Assembly (NCBI GenBank): GCA_041391385.1
Contig: JAWKOD010000002.1
Coordinates: forward strand, 658,157 to 722,156
Source of the DNA: CANIGN01 sp041391385
GTDB taxonomy: Bacteria > Bdellovibrionota > UBA2428
Direction of reading: 5' to 3'
DNA: 64,000 nt
Below the pieces are notes generated by a model. That model was given only the letters and a program-made list of their open reading frames with translations. It did not search any database and was not told the origin of the DNA. Below are positions 26,811 through 34,978 of this stretch, one piece after another; position 1 is the stretch's first letter; each line of letters starts with the position of its first letter. Both the position numbers and the translations under genes were made by a program.

Positions 26811-26905
26811 GCTAACAATGTAATCCATCGATGCGTAAGAGCATCAACTTCCACGGTATACGCTTTAGGATTTGACCCTCTTCGTAGCATTTCGGTTAAA
26901 GCTTA

Positions 26906-27214
26906 TTAAAAACTTTTTTCGAAACTGTTGTTACAAACTGTTGTTACAGCTGCTACAGCCTTTGGGTTTTTTAGACCCTGTCGGCTTTTGCGTTTCCGCT
27001 TTTCTAATTTTTCCTCTGGGACTTTCCGTCCCCCTCGAGAATTATTTTTAGGCTGACTTTTAAAAAAGCGCAATCGAGCGTTCTGACATGTAAAGAGAAA
27101 ATATGTCAGCTTCGACACGGAGCTTACAAGGGATGCGAGTCTTGTCGGAATCAACGGAGAGTATTTGAAGTGGAAAAAAATTGAGGGGTCAGGTTGTGGG
27201 TGGGTATAAGACAT
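26906..27214 (-). pseudogene. Possible remnant of a REP-associated (RAYT/Y1) transposase N-terminus
   Basis: The minus-strand frame contains 'LRFFKSQPKNNSRGGRK' followed by a basic stretch, reminiscent of the start of the RAYT-type proteins found in Bdellovibrio-like genomes. The frame ends after about 100 residues with none of the HUH catalytic region. It lies next to inverted GGGGTCAGGTT repeats, the usual setting for such transposases. The protein resemblance is from memory and weak. A perfect 13-base tandem duplication (26922-26947) lies at its end. Confidence 0.3.
26922..26947. repeat. 13-base tandem duplication
   Basis: AAACTGTTGTTAC occurs twice in direct succession without mismatch, within the possible transposase remnant. 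Confidence 0.8.
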
Positions 27215-27298
27215 CTCCGGGTAGAGATTTCGATTTGGGGAAACCGTATCTATGGAAAATACCCCAGGTGCGTGGGGTATTTTTTAACCTGACCCCCT
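27182..27298. repeat. REP-like inverted repeat pair flanking a hairpin
   Basis: GAGGGGTCAGGTT (27182-27194) is repeated in inverted orientation at the right end as AACCTGACCCCCTC (27285-27298). Just inside the right copy is a strong hairpin with stem AAATACCCC/GGGGTATTT followed by T residues (27257-27286), which would terminate plus-strand transcripts. This combination is typical of REP/RAYT elements in deltaproteobacteria-like genomes. The rest of 27299-27486 shows no gene. Confidence 0.6.
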
Positions 27299-27486
27299 CT
27301 GTAACTGTTTCTAGTGCTGAGTTTGGCAAATAGATATTTCATTTACTGTCACTTGGGGCCTCAAAGTGTCAAAATGCCCTGTATTCGATTGAGGGGGCAT
27401 CAAATTACTGTCGCACTTAAAAGTTATTAAACGTTTAACCTCAATCAGAGTTTCGTTAATCTAATAGATCAGTGGGGGGTGGTGCG

Positions 27487-27855
27487 ATGGATAAGGTAAA
27501 GTTAGAAAAGTTTAAGAAGTTGTTATTGGAGCACCGTACGAGAATTTTAAACCGTTCAATGGCTCGAGGCACAGAAGCATTTCGTCTGAGTACAGATGAT
27601 CTCGTGGATGAAAATGATCACGCTGCTGCTGTGGTTCAACAAGGGCTAACGCTTGAGGTTCAAGAACGCGACAGGCAACTGCTCATAGAGGTCGATAGAG
27701 CTCTTATGAAAGTTGAAAATCAAAGTTACGGTTTTTGCGAAGATACAGAAGAGCCAATTGATGAAGCTCGATTAGAGGCTCAGCCTTGGACTCGTTATTG
27801 TGTTGAGGCAGCTGAACGAAGAGAGTTTCGTAAGAAGAAATTTGCGATTAAGTAA
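27487..27855 (+). CDS. DksA/TraR-like regulator with reduced zinc finger
   Basis: A 122-residue DksA-family protein: coiled-coil N-terminal half ('LEKFKKLLLEHRTRIL...', 'DENDHAAAVVQQGLTLEVQERD' with the acidic coiled-coil tip), then 'ALMKVENQSYGFCEDTEEPIDEARLEAQPWTRYCVEA'. In classical DksA the finger has four Cys (CxxC...CxxC). Here only the first of each pair remains (C-E-D-T and C-V-E-A), as in the known Zn-less DksA variants. The expected role is RNA polymerase secondary-channel binding with ppGpp. The ATG at 27487 is preceded by a G-rich site; an in-frame GTG lies at 27472. A terminator follows. Confidence 0.85.
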   Translation: MDKVKLEKFKKLLLEHRTRILNRSMARGTEAFRLSTDDLVDENDHAAAVVQQGLTLEVQERDRQLLIEVDRALMKVENQSYGFCEDTEEPIDEARLEAQPWTRYCVEAAERREFRKKKFAIK

Positions 27856-27900
27856 GTTTCTTTTTTTGCCACTAACTTTGTTAGCAAAATTAAATATAAA

Positions 27901-27938
27901 AAGGGCGTTGGAGCTTTTGCTCTAGCGCTCTTTTTTTT
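27901..27938 (+). terminator. Rho-independent terminator after the DksA-like gene
   Basis: An imperfect stem (GGGCGTTGGAGC against GCTCTAGCGCTC) with a TTTT loop is followed by eight T residues. The remaining bases up to 28153 hold no gene and should contain the promoter of the next gene. Confidence 0.8.
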
Positions 27939-28153
27939 ATGCTTATAAAGAAAAAATTTATACGGAAACCTCGCATACTGTCTGCTTTTTAAATTTAGTT
28001 CATAAGCTTAGTTTTAGGGTTAAATCTCTGCAAAGCCGTCAAAAAACCTCAAGTTCCCTTTGTTTCGAGTCGAATCAGAGTCAAATCTACGTCGCGTGTA
28101 AGCCGAGTTCCTTGAGTCTAGCTCAAGCGGACAAAATCCAAAAAGGAGAAAAA

Positions 28154-28915
28154 ATGAGGTCGCTAAGCTTTCTGCTTCTTTCGCTTGTCTTTATTTCGAT
28201 CGCTCATCCTGCAGGTCTTCCTCAGTATGTGGTGTCTAAGGACAGCGAATCCGATACCGCTTCTTCTGTTCATAGCTTCATGTTAAATGCCGGATTGATT
28301 TTTGCAAAAAGCGACCCAAAGTATGCAGCCATTCTAAATGTTTTAGAAATAAACAGTGTGTTTGATTTACAAAAATTTACGGATGGAGATTTAAGTGGAT
28401 CAAATTTTCAGGACATTGTTGTTCACGGGGCTTTTCAGTATGCGCAGCAGAATCCTAAGTATGCTGTGGAGTTTGAAAAACTCGGTGTGCGCGATGAGCC
28501 GGGATTAAAGCGACTACTCATAGTGAAGGGGGGTGTGAGTGGCGACTTTGTTTATAATCTTGCTCTTGAATATGCGAGGGGAAATCCTCGTTACACCGAA
28601 TGGTTAAATCAACTTGGGATTCAGGACACCTCGGATATACATGATATCATGAACGGTGGCCTTGAAGGAAGTAACTTGCAAAAGCTAATCTTAAGCTTTG
28701 GCCAGCCATACCTTCAGTTGAATCCTAAATTTTCACAGTCTGCATCTATTTTATCTCTGCTTTTGGGAGATTCAGCGCTCTACAACTTAGATTCCCACAG
28801 CTTGTTTTTGGGAGCGTTCGAGGGCCTACCTATCAGCGAAATAAAACTCATTCAAAAAACAAAAAAGTTAAAGGTAAGGACCACGGATTATAGAAATTTT
28901 AGTTTAAGAAATTAA
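28154..28915 (+). CDS. Exported repeat protein A1 (paralogue of 44157-44894)
   Basis: Unrecognised family. The ATG at 28154 has a perfect AAGGAG site 6 bases upstream and a signal peptide (LSFLLLSLVFISIAHPAG). The mature part holds about three and a half tandem repeats of 40-47 residues with the pattern 'YA..NPKY...L..LGI.D...L..', then a distinctive tail 'FLGAFEGLPISEIKLIQK'. The same architecture and tail occur in the protein at 44157-44894. The repeats look helical and may stack as a solenoid. It lies directly upstream of the PD-(D/E)XK-like gene B1. Confidence 0.75.
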   Translation: MRSLSFLLLSLVFISIAHPAGLPQYVVSKDSESDTASSVHSFMLNAGLIFAKSDPKYAAILNVLEINSVFDLQKFTDGDLSGSNFQDIVVHGAFQYAQQNPKYAVEFEKLGVRDEPGLKRLLIVKGGVSGDFVYNLALEYARGNPRYTEWLNQLGIQDTSDIHDIMNGGLEGSNLQKLILSFGQPYLQLNPKFSQSASILSLLLGDSALYNLDSHSLFLGAFEGLPISEIKLIQKTKKLKVRTTDYRNFSLRN

Positions 28916-29179
28916 ATCATGAGGAGGGCTTAGAAGAAAATACCTTGTTAGAAGGCTTAAGGTTTGCGGGCGAATCCTTTGCGACCCCCAACATCCAAAG
29001 TTTGTATTGTAGAGTATTACCCCTGCTTAGCAGGAGCGGTGACAGTCATTAGGACTCGACCCTAATTTGAATGCTTTCATGCAAAAGTTCGCGGACTTTA
29101 AGCCATCTGACATTTTTTAAGATTTAAGAACATTTAAGTTTCTTGAAATCTCAAGTGCCCTACACTTTTGCGCGGTGCA

Positions 29180-30163
29180 ATGAGGTTTTTTACATTTGGA
29201 ATTTTCATCGGGTTGCTCGGAGCTCATGCTCATTTTGCTCACTCAAACTGTATAACAAGTCTTCGTCAAACGACTTACCCTAATCATATCAATCATTTAA
29301 CTGAAAAAGATGTACGAGTTGTTAGAAGCAATCGTGCTTGGGAAGAGCCTTATCATTCAGATCAATTTTTTCGCTTTGTTCCTCAAATACTCCAAGGGAT
29401 TCCACCTACATTAAAAGAAAAAGTAGCGAAGTTATTTTCAGAGCTTGATCATGAAGCCCAGCTGGGACGTGTCAAAAATATGGTGGAATGGATTGGCGGA
29501 GTTGCATCTTCTCGAGATGCTCCTGTGATGTCCTTTATTTGTGAGGCAGAATACGCGCTCTACGCGCTCAAGGAGAATCCTCGTTATATAGTGACCTTCG
29601 AGCCGAGTGGTGGCTTTTACGAGGGTCATAGGGGAGATGTGGCCTCAAGAGGCATGCGCCAAAAGAGTATTGATCTACGTATCAGTGATTCTGTTACAGG
29701 CAAAGTATTAGCTTTGCGTGAAGTTAAGTCTTCGGCCAGTAGAGCGAATCCAGCTGAAAATATTCAAGACGCCTATGAAAAAGTTCGTCTCGTGCATCAT
29801 CTTGCAGAGCCAGAGCTTATGGGGGAGCCCGAAGTAGAAGTGGGTGTGGTTTATTTTTATGATTATCACCCTAACTTTGATTTGAGTCCTTTGGTGAACC
29901 ATAACTTTAATTCTCTAAAAGCTGCTGTCGTTACGTATATTGAAGCTATTCAGTCCATGGGTGGACTTGTTGAAAAGCCCTTCGATACATTTACTTTTTT
30001 AGATTTTGGATCGGGTCGAGTTTTTCATATTAAGCGAATGAACGATGATTCCTTAGACGTTACCGAGTTCATGCTTCCAGTGGGATCTTTTTGGTCTCTG
30101 GCATCTAAGGTTAGTCCAGCTCACGCCATTGAACTACGAAATCAGTTTCAGCAAAATCCTTAG
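29180..30163 (+). CDS. Exported protein B1 with PD-(D/E)XK-like motif (paralogue of 36495-37427)
   Basis: Signal peptide followed by 'SNCITSLRQ'. The central part contains 'FICEAEYALYAL', then 'VTFEPSGGF...RQKSIDLRISDSVTGKVLALREVKSS'. The order helix-Glu, Asp in 'SIDLRI', then Glu-x-Lys in 'REVK' is the signature layout of PD-(D/E)XK nucleases. The C-terminus 'FMLPVGSFWSLAS' is shared with paralogue B2. A secreted nuclease or nuclease-fold protein is inferred from motif geometry only. ATG 29180 is chosen because it starts the signal peptide; an in-frame TTG lies at 29168. Its stop overlaps the convergent LOG gene by four bases. Confidence 0.65.
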   Translation: MRFFTFGIFIGLLGAHAHFAHSNCITSLRQTTYPNHINHLTEKDVRVVRSNRAWEEPYHSDQFFRFVPQILQGIPPTLKEKVAKLFSELDHEAQLGRVKNMVEWIGGVASSRDAPVMSFICEAEYALYALKENPRYIVTFEPSGGFYEGHRGDVASRGMRQKSIDLRISDSVTGKVLALREVKSSASRANPAENIQDAYEKVRLVHHLAEPELMGEPEVEVGVVYFYDYHPNFDLSPLVNHNFNSLKAAVVTYIEAIQSMGGLVEKPFDTFTFLDFGSGRVFHIKRMNDDSLDVTEFMLPVGSFWSLASKVSPAHAIELRNQFQQNP

Positions 30164-30930
30164 AAATCTGTTGGTATGATGGGGTCGTTTTTAACTCTTT
30201 CTTTTTGTCGAGATATGTATTTTTTCCAAGCAGTTTCTGCAAGCTGAGCGGCTTCCTTTGGATCATCAACTAAGTGAAGGTCTGTTAAGTCTTTGGAGCT
30301 AATCATTCCGTGCTCAACAAGGTGGTTTTTTATAAAGTCATAGAGAGGAGCCCAATATTCTTTTCCGACAAGAATTACGGGGAAGTCTTCTACTTTTCCA
30401 GTTTGAATAAGAGTGAGGGCTTCGAACATTTCATCAAGTGTTCCAAAGCCGCCGGGTAGAATGACATATGCCTGAGAGTATTTGATCAGCATAACTTTTC
30501 GAACAAAAAAGAAATTGAATGTTTCGTTGATGTCTACATAAGGATTTATATGAGCTTCAAAGGGGAGGTGGATATTGAGTCCAACACTTAGGGTTTTAAC
30601 TTCTTTCGCACCTTTGTTTGCAGCTTCCATTGCTCCAGGTCCCCCACCTGTAATAACTGCAAATCCTTTTTTGCCCACTTCTTTGGCTACTTGGGTAGCC
30701 AACTTGTAATACTTTGAATCGGGTTTAATTCGAGCGCTTCCAAAGATAGAGACCGCTTTAGTAATTCCATAGAGACGATCGAGACCTTTGATAAATTCAC
30801 TTTGTATTCTCAACACACGCCAGGTTTCTTTTGTACGGTTGTCATCTCCTCGAAGAAATTTATAGTCTTCGGGTTTAAGTTGGCTAGCTGACAAGGTGTT
30901 TTGTTTCTTTGATCGTTTTTTAGAGGCCAT
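30160..30930 (-). CDS. LOG-family (TIGR00730) nucleotide 5'-phosphoribohydrolase-like protein
   Basis: Rossmann-fold protein of the 'lysine decarboxylase-like' LOG family, which hydrolyses N-glycosidic bonds of nucleoside monophosphates. Both signatures are present: 'AVITGGGPGAMEAANKGA' and 'ILPGGFGTLDEMFEALTLIQTGK' (PGGxGTxxE). An N-terminal basic tail precedes the fold. The true substrate in bacteria is mostly not established. Confidence 0.9.
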   Translation of the reverse strand: MASKKRSKKQNTLSASQLKPEDYKFLRGDDNRTKETWRVLRIQSEFIKGLDRLYGITKAVSIFGSARIKPDSKYYKLATQVAKEVGKKGFAVITGGGPGAMEAANKGAKEVKTLSVGLNIHLPFEAHINPYVDINETFNFFFVRKVMLIKYSQAYVILPGGFGTLDEMFEALTLIQTGKVEDFPVILVGKEYWAPLYDFIKNHLVEHGMISSKDLTDLHLVDDPKEAAQLAETAWKKYISRQKERVKNDPIIPTDF

Positions 30931-30939
30931 ATAGTGCAA

Positions 30940-31281
30940 CGATAGTGCTTTGTTTCAAACTTTGCACTGCTCTTTGAAGTGTACATGTAAGTTATGTTTT
31001 ATATGAGCACCCAAATTTCCTTGTAAAGACATGTGCAGTGAGCTGTGCAAAACGATTTAAGAATTTTGTGGATTGACGATTTAGAAGAACACCCTTTTAA
31101 TAAATAGTGGGGAGACTAATACAACATCTTAGAAAAGCCTCGGGGTGAGGCTTTATCAGTCCCGTATTGGGGGCTTCGAAGATTGTTTAGACAAATCGTG
31201 TAGGGCGAAAGCCTTGCATGCGATGTTTGAACAACTCTGAAAAAGCAACCAAAGCCAAAAAGACTTTGTGGGGGAGGATAT
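30940..31281 (+). promoter_or_regulatory. Promoter and long 5' leader of the atypical activator gene
   Basis: A good sigma70-type promoter occurs at 31073-31101: TTGACG, 17 bases, TTTAAT. Transcription from there would give a leader of about 170 bases before the ATG at 31282, including a hairpin AAAGCCTC/GAGGCTTT (31134-31154) with no T-run. A GGGGGAGG ribosome-binding site precedes the start. No coding sequence is seen in the region. Confidence 0.5.
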
Positions 31282-33021
31282 ATGGCGAAAGGGCATGTGG
31301 GCATAGTCGTTGGGGTCCAATCAGGATTCACAACATTATGCGATATCTGGGGGCGAGCCTCTAAGGTATCAGAAATCAGCGACAATCCAGGACGCTTGCA
31401 TCATAGCGAAGTGGAAATTGTCGAAAATATTAAACGTCTAATCAATGTTAAGCGCTTGTGTGAGCAGAGTGGAATAACAACTTATTTCGCGCTACCAAAC
31501 TCAGATCAGCTTGGAATGTTGGGGCATTTCTTCCAGTTTTTGGGAGAACCGCTAAAGAATAAAGAAGCTGTGCGTTTGGAAGCTATTCAAAATCTTCCCA
31601 TCAAAAACTTCATCTATATTCCAATGGACGTAACACCTTCGCGCTTTGTTGAACAAATTGCGCGACTTACATTACTTTGTCCTAAAATAAATCACGTTGT
31701 ACTGAGCAATGAACCAAAGTGGACTCATGCTTCTTTACTTGCACTCAAAGAAAGCTGGAAGTGGATAACACTCGAAGAGTCTGAAAAGTGGAATGACTTA
31801 TTAAAAGACATAACAGGACACGGGATTGAGGATTTGGCTGAAGAGTCTAAAAAAGATCCTCTTACCATTACCCGTAGTCTTCGTATGAAAAAACTTCTTG
31901 AGATGGTTGATCGTTTCTCAGAAAGCGATCGTCCACTTTTGATATCCGGAGAAGAAGGTGTGGGCAAGGAGTTGGTGTTCAAAAGACTCCATGCCATGTC
32001 CAAGGAAGAAGGCGCAACTGTTGAAACAGTTAGCTGTGTCGATGGTTTGCCTTCTTTCGAAGGACTGGGATCCAAGGCTGCGGGTGGTGCACTCGTAATT
32101 GAGGCTTTTGATCTTTTAAGTGAGGAAGAGCAAGCCTCTCTACTTGAACATATGTTAAGCGAGGATGTTAAGGTGCAGGGAGGACGCTGGGTTTTTGAGA
32201 TCAAGAAAAATCTCGAAGAAGTTCCTACTTCCTATATGGAAGCTGGCCTTAATATCGTAGAGGTTCCAGCTCTGCGACATCGCAAGGAAGATTTAGACCT
32301 CTTGGTTGATTTCTTTATTCAAAAGTTTAACGTTGAGAAGAAAAAGAAGATTTCTGGTTTATCCAGAAGAGCACTTCGCTCGTTGGCTGCATATGATTGG
32401 CCTGAAAACGTCAGAGAATTGGAAGCTCTGATTGAGAGAAGTGTTATTCTTAAGTCATCTGGAATTATCGATGTTTGCGATATTCCAGAAAAATTTGTTC
32501 AGAAAACACTTTCTGAAATTGAGTATGAAGATATTTTAAGGGGCGCAAACAAAAGATTGGCGCCACAGGGCACTATTGCCCATAAAGATGCATGTTACGA
32601 TCAAAGGCACGGGGAGGATTTCAAGATGAGCAACAATTCTTTTTTCAAAGGTCACATCGATCAGATGGCAGCAGGTCACACTTGCGACAGTAATTGTCAG
32701 CACGGAGAATCCTCTTACGGTACCAAGGAGGGTGTAAGTTCTATGCAGAAGATTGAGGAATTTTTGGACATGCTACAAGGGTCATTTAAGTGCACGGATG
32801 AGGGTGTTGATTTCAACTCTATAGTTGATCGTTTTGAAAACATCTTAATTCTTGCTGCTCTTGCGCGTACAGGTTGGAACAGAAACAGAGCGGCGGCTTT
32901 GTTGAAGCTTAACCGCACAACGCTTGTTGAAAAGTTGAAGAAAAAGCAATTGGCACAGCCTGGGGCTAACAATAATCCTGTTACCACTACTGTGAATCCA
33001 AATGCGCCTATTGGTTTTTAG
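31282..33021 (+). CDS. Atypical sigma54-activator-like (NtrC-family) regulator
   Basis: An N-terminal region of about 190 residues without a clear receiver Asp site precedes an AAA+ domain: Walker A 'GEEGVGKELVFKRLH', then 'GGALVIEAFDLLSEEEQ', 'VPALRHRKEDLDLLVDFFI' and 'WPENVRELEALIERSVIL'. The GAFTGA loop that contacts sigma54 is absent: the segment between Walker A and the Walker B position is about 20 residues shorter than normal. Walker B lacks the usual D-E pair. A Cys/His-containing linker ('GHTCDSNCQHGE') leads to a Fis-type helix-turn-helix ('GWNRNRAAALLKLNRTTLVEKLK'). It probably binds DNA but does not activate sigma54. A terminator follows. Confidence 0.88.
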   Translation: MAKGHVGIVVGVQSGFTTLCDIWGRASKVSEISDNPGRLHHSEVEIVENIKRLINVKRLCEQSGITTYFALPNSDQLGMLGHFFQFLGEPLKNKEAVRLEAIQNLPIKNFIYIPMDVTPSRFVEQIARLTLLCPKINHVVLSNEPKWTHASLLALKESWKWITLEESEKWNDLLKDITGHGIEDLAEESKKDPLTITRSLRMKKLLEMVDRFSESDRPLLISGEEGVGKELVFKRLHAMSKEEGATVETVSCVDGLPSFEGLGSKAAGGALVIEAFDLLSEEEQASLLEHMLSEDVKVQGGRWVFEIKKNLEEVPTSYMEAGLNIVEVPALRHRKEDLDLLVDFFIQKFNVEKKKKISGLSRRALRSLAAYDWPENVRELEALIERSVILKSSGIIDVCDIPEKFVQKTLSEIEYEDILRGANKRLAPQGTIAHKDACYDQRHGEDFKMSNNSFFKGHIDQMAAGHTCDSNCQHGESSYGTKEGVSSMQKIEEFLDMLQGSFKCTDEGVDFNSIVDRFENILILAALARTGWNRNRAAALLKLNRTTLVEKLKKKQLAQPGANNNPVTTTVNPNAPIGF

Positions 33022-33051
33022 TTAGGTACATAAAACAAAAAAACCGTAAAG

Positions 33052-33086
33052 AAGGTGTCTGGTTATTAAACCAGGCACCTTTTTTA
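33052..33086 (+). terminator. Strong Rho-independent terminator
   Basis: A 13-bp stem (AAGGTGTCTGGTT/AACCAGGCACCTT, one G-T pair) with loop ATTA followed by a T-run, directly after the activator gene. Confidence 0.92.
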
Positions 33087-33089
33087 TTT

Positions 33090-33130
33090 AGGCGCCAGGG
33101 ACCTTTTGAACGTTGCCCGCTACCTTTTTT
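33090..33130 (+). repeat. Dispersed palindromic repeat, copy 4
   Basis: Identical over 41 bases to copy 1 at 23405-23445, nearly 10 kb away, immediately after a terminator. Confidence 0.85.
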
Positions 33131-33140
33131 GGTGGCAAAT

Positions 33141-33751
33141 TTATTCTTGCTCGAGGTAACCTCGTTTAACGGATTCTTGAATGAGACCTTTGGCGTAATT
33201 CCATAAGGCCGATGAGCCTTTTTCAATGACTTTATTTTTCTCTAAAACTTGATGAGCTTTAACTCCATGCTTTTTCCAGGAGTGCCCTCTGTGTTAAAAT
33301 TTGCAATCATGGGTAAGAGTTTATCTAAAGAAGCAACAAAATTAGACTCAGGGCAATTTTGTGCTTCGTAGTCGAGCCAAAGCTCTTTGAATTCAATGGC
33401 AAGCTCTAAAGGAAGAAGGTGAAATATGCGATCCGCTGCCTTGAGTTCTCGCTCTGCCTTGCTTTTAGTTGCGATGGCATCGTACACAAAAGTGTCATCT
33501 GCATCTATTTCTACGACATCATGTAGAAGTGCCATCTTTAAAGCGCGTTCAAGTTGAATGGGCTTGTTCGAATGCTTCGTTAAAGCCAATACGGCTGTGG
33601 CCAGATGCCAGCTGTGTTCGGCAGTATTTTCTCTTCTCGATTCATCATAGATAAGTGTTTGTCTTAGGATTGTTTTGAGTTTGTCGAGCTCTTGAATAAA
33701 GAGAAGTCCTTCGAAGGTTTCAGTGCTTAGGTTGCTGTGGCTAGAATGCAT
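33141..33751 (-). CDS. HD-domain nucleotidase (YfbR/HDDC2-like), frameshifted near the C-terminus
   Basis: Metal-dependent phosphohydrolase, probably a 5'-deoxynucleotidase. Ligands: 'ENTAEHSWHLA' (His), 'MALLHDVVEIDADD' (HD), 'ASLDKLLPMI' (distal Asp). The first frame ends at 33242 after 'NFNTEGTPG'. If one base is added before TGG (about 33276-33280), the other frame continues 'WKKHGVKAHQVLEKNK' and on to 'SALWNYAK' and a stop at 33141, exactly the expected family C-terminus. So this is an indel in an otherwise normal gene of about 203 residues. Confidence 0.8.
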
Positions 33752-33853
33752 AGCTACATCTACTGTGGATCGAGAAGCTGAGTCAAAAAAAGTTGCGGAT
33801 GAGCTTTTAGCAGTCTCTGGCGCCTGATTGCGCTTGGGGTGTAAACTGTAGGT

Positions 33854-34528
33854 ATGCGCTGCTTGGTATTTCTATTCTATGTTTGTACGCCTGTAGCATT
33901 TGCGGTCAATGCGAAGAGTGAGATTAGCCCTTATCTTTTGTTTCGTAAGGAACTCTCCACGCACTGTTTGAAGGACATTTACAGAGGAATCTACAAGGAG
34001 GCCTCTATTCTTGGAGATCTCAGCGTGGATTATGGCTGTCCTCGAAAAATTCATGTTTTATCAACGGCTATTGCACCTGTTCTTTTTGTTTCTAATTCCA
34101 ACGAATCGTGGGTTGTGTATAGTCCAGACGGACACCTTGTTTCTTCTAAATCGGTAGTGGAGTATTATCCTAATCCCGACGCTCGCTGGCCTTCTTTGTG
34201 GATGACCCTTTTTCAAAAGATTGATTTGGTTGTGACACCTGAGATGAAGAACGAGGCAGCTGAAATAATGGAGTCATATGATTTACGTGTTGAGAACTCT
34301 AAGCAGATGAAAGTGTTTTTTATGACATCGAAAAAGTCTGAACTTCCGAGCTTGATTTTAAGTTACAAGGAAGCAGAGCCGTTACCTGTGAGAATTCAAT
34401 ACAAGGCAAGGTCGCAGTTGAGTTTGGATTTTTCTAGAGTTTCTTTAGAGAAATTAAAGAATTTAAGTCCAAGGCATTTTGTGCCAGATATAACGAAGGC
34501 GAAATCCGTCAATACACTTTCTGAGTAA
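33854..34528 (+). CDS. Exported hypothetical protein
   Basis: Not recognised. 224 residues with a signal peptide (MRCLVFLFYVCTPVAFA). The mature part has two Cys ('THCLKD', 'YGCPRK') and alternating beta-rich segments ('APVLFVSNSNESWVVYSPDG', 'PLPVRIQYKARSQLSLDF'). It converges on the CHAP/NlpC-like lipoprotein locus. Confidence 0.55.
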   Translation: MRCLVFLFYVCTPVAFAVNAKSEISPYLLFRKELSTHCLKDIYRGIYKEASILGDLSVDYGCPRKIHVLSTAIAPVLFVSNSNESWVVYSPDGHLVSSKSVVEYYPNPDARWPSLWMTLFQKIDLVVTPEMKNEAAEIMESYDLRVENSKQMKVFFMTSKKSELPSLILSYKEAEPLPVRIQYKARSQLSLDFSRVSLEKLKNLSPRHFVPDITKAKSVNTLSE

Positions 34529-34532
34529 TAAG

Positions 34533-34817
34533 TTATTTTTCTAAAATGTAATAAGTTTCTGCAAGTACTAGCCCATTGTCTAGATAAGCGTCTCGTTGAA
34601 GTTCATAGAGTTGCGACTGAGTGCTAACGAGTCTTTGCATTTCTTCAAAACCGTAGAGCTCTATAAGCTTTTTAACATATCCAGCAGCTAAGCCTCGACG
34701 TGTTTTTTTGTTTGGGACACTCATCAAAGCACTAAAAGCGTTGGCATATGAAACTAGAACTTCTTTTTCTTTGCCCCTGGATATTTTAACCACAGTGAAT
34801 CTGTCTTTGAGTGCCAC
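34533..34817 (-). CDS. C-terminal part of the cysteine-hydrolase lipoprotein, or separate small protein
   Basis: From its GTG this frame encodes 94 residues, but it has no ribosome-binding site and the frame stays open and protein-like upstream to about 35084: it would read 'SICASNPHYEGTRTYCPHE' and on through 'YLFQKRILKYALLTFN'. Joining it to the upstream lipoprotein frame requires one extra G in the six-G run at 35079-35084. I therefore read 34533-35617 as one gene of about 360 residues broken by a homopolymer indel. The bases 34818-34978 belong to it. Confidence 0.55.
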   Translation of the reverse strand: MALKDRFTVVKISRGKEKEVLVSYANAFSALMSVPNKKTRRGLAAGYVKKLIELYGFEEMQRLVSTQSQLYELQRDAYLDNGLVLAETYYILEK

Positions 34818-34978
34818 ATTGGGGTCTTCAATCTTAAGGACTTCAAGTTTGTAATTATTTACTGGTCCTACTGTGTAGGTTTCTTTGTTTTGCTTAATTG
34901 ATGAACTGCTATCTTTATGAGTTACTACACTTTCGCCAGCCTCTAAGGTAGGAATATTGAATGTTAAGAGCGCGTACT

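Noticed and set aside
26811..26905. Possible tRNA or tmRNA end after the two hairpins (GGATTTGACCC)
   Set aside because: The T-loop-like string has no matching stem and no acceptor stem around it.
28916..29179. Possible riboswitch before B1 (small hairpin CCTGCTTAGCAGG)
   Set aside because: No match to any riboswitch consensus I know; the hairpin is short.
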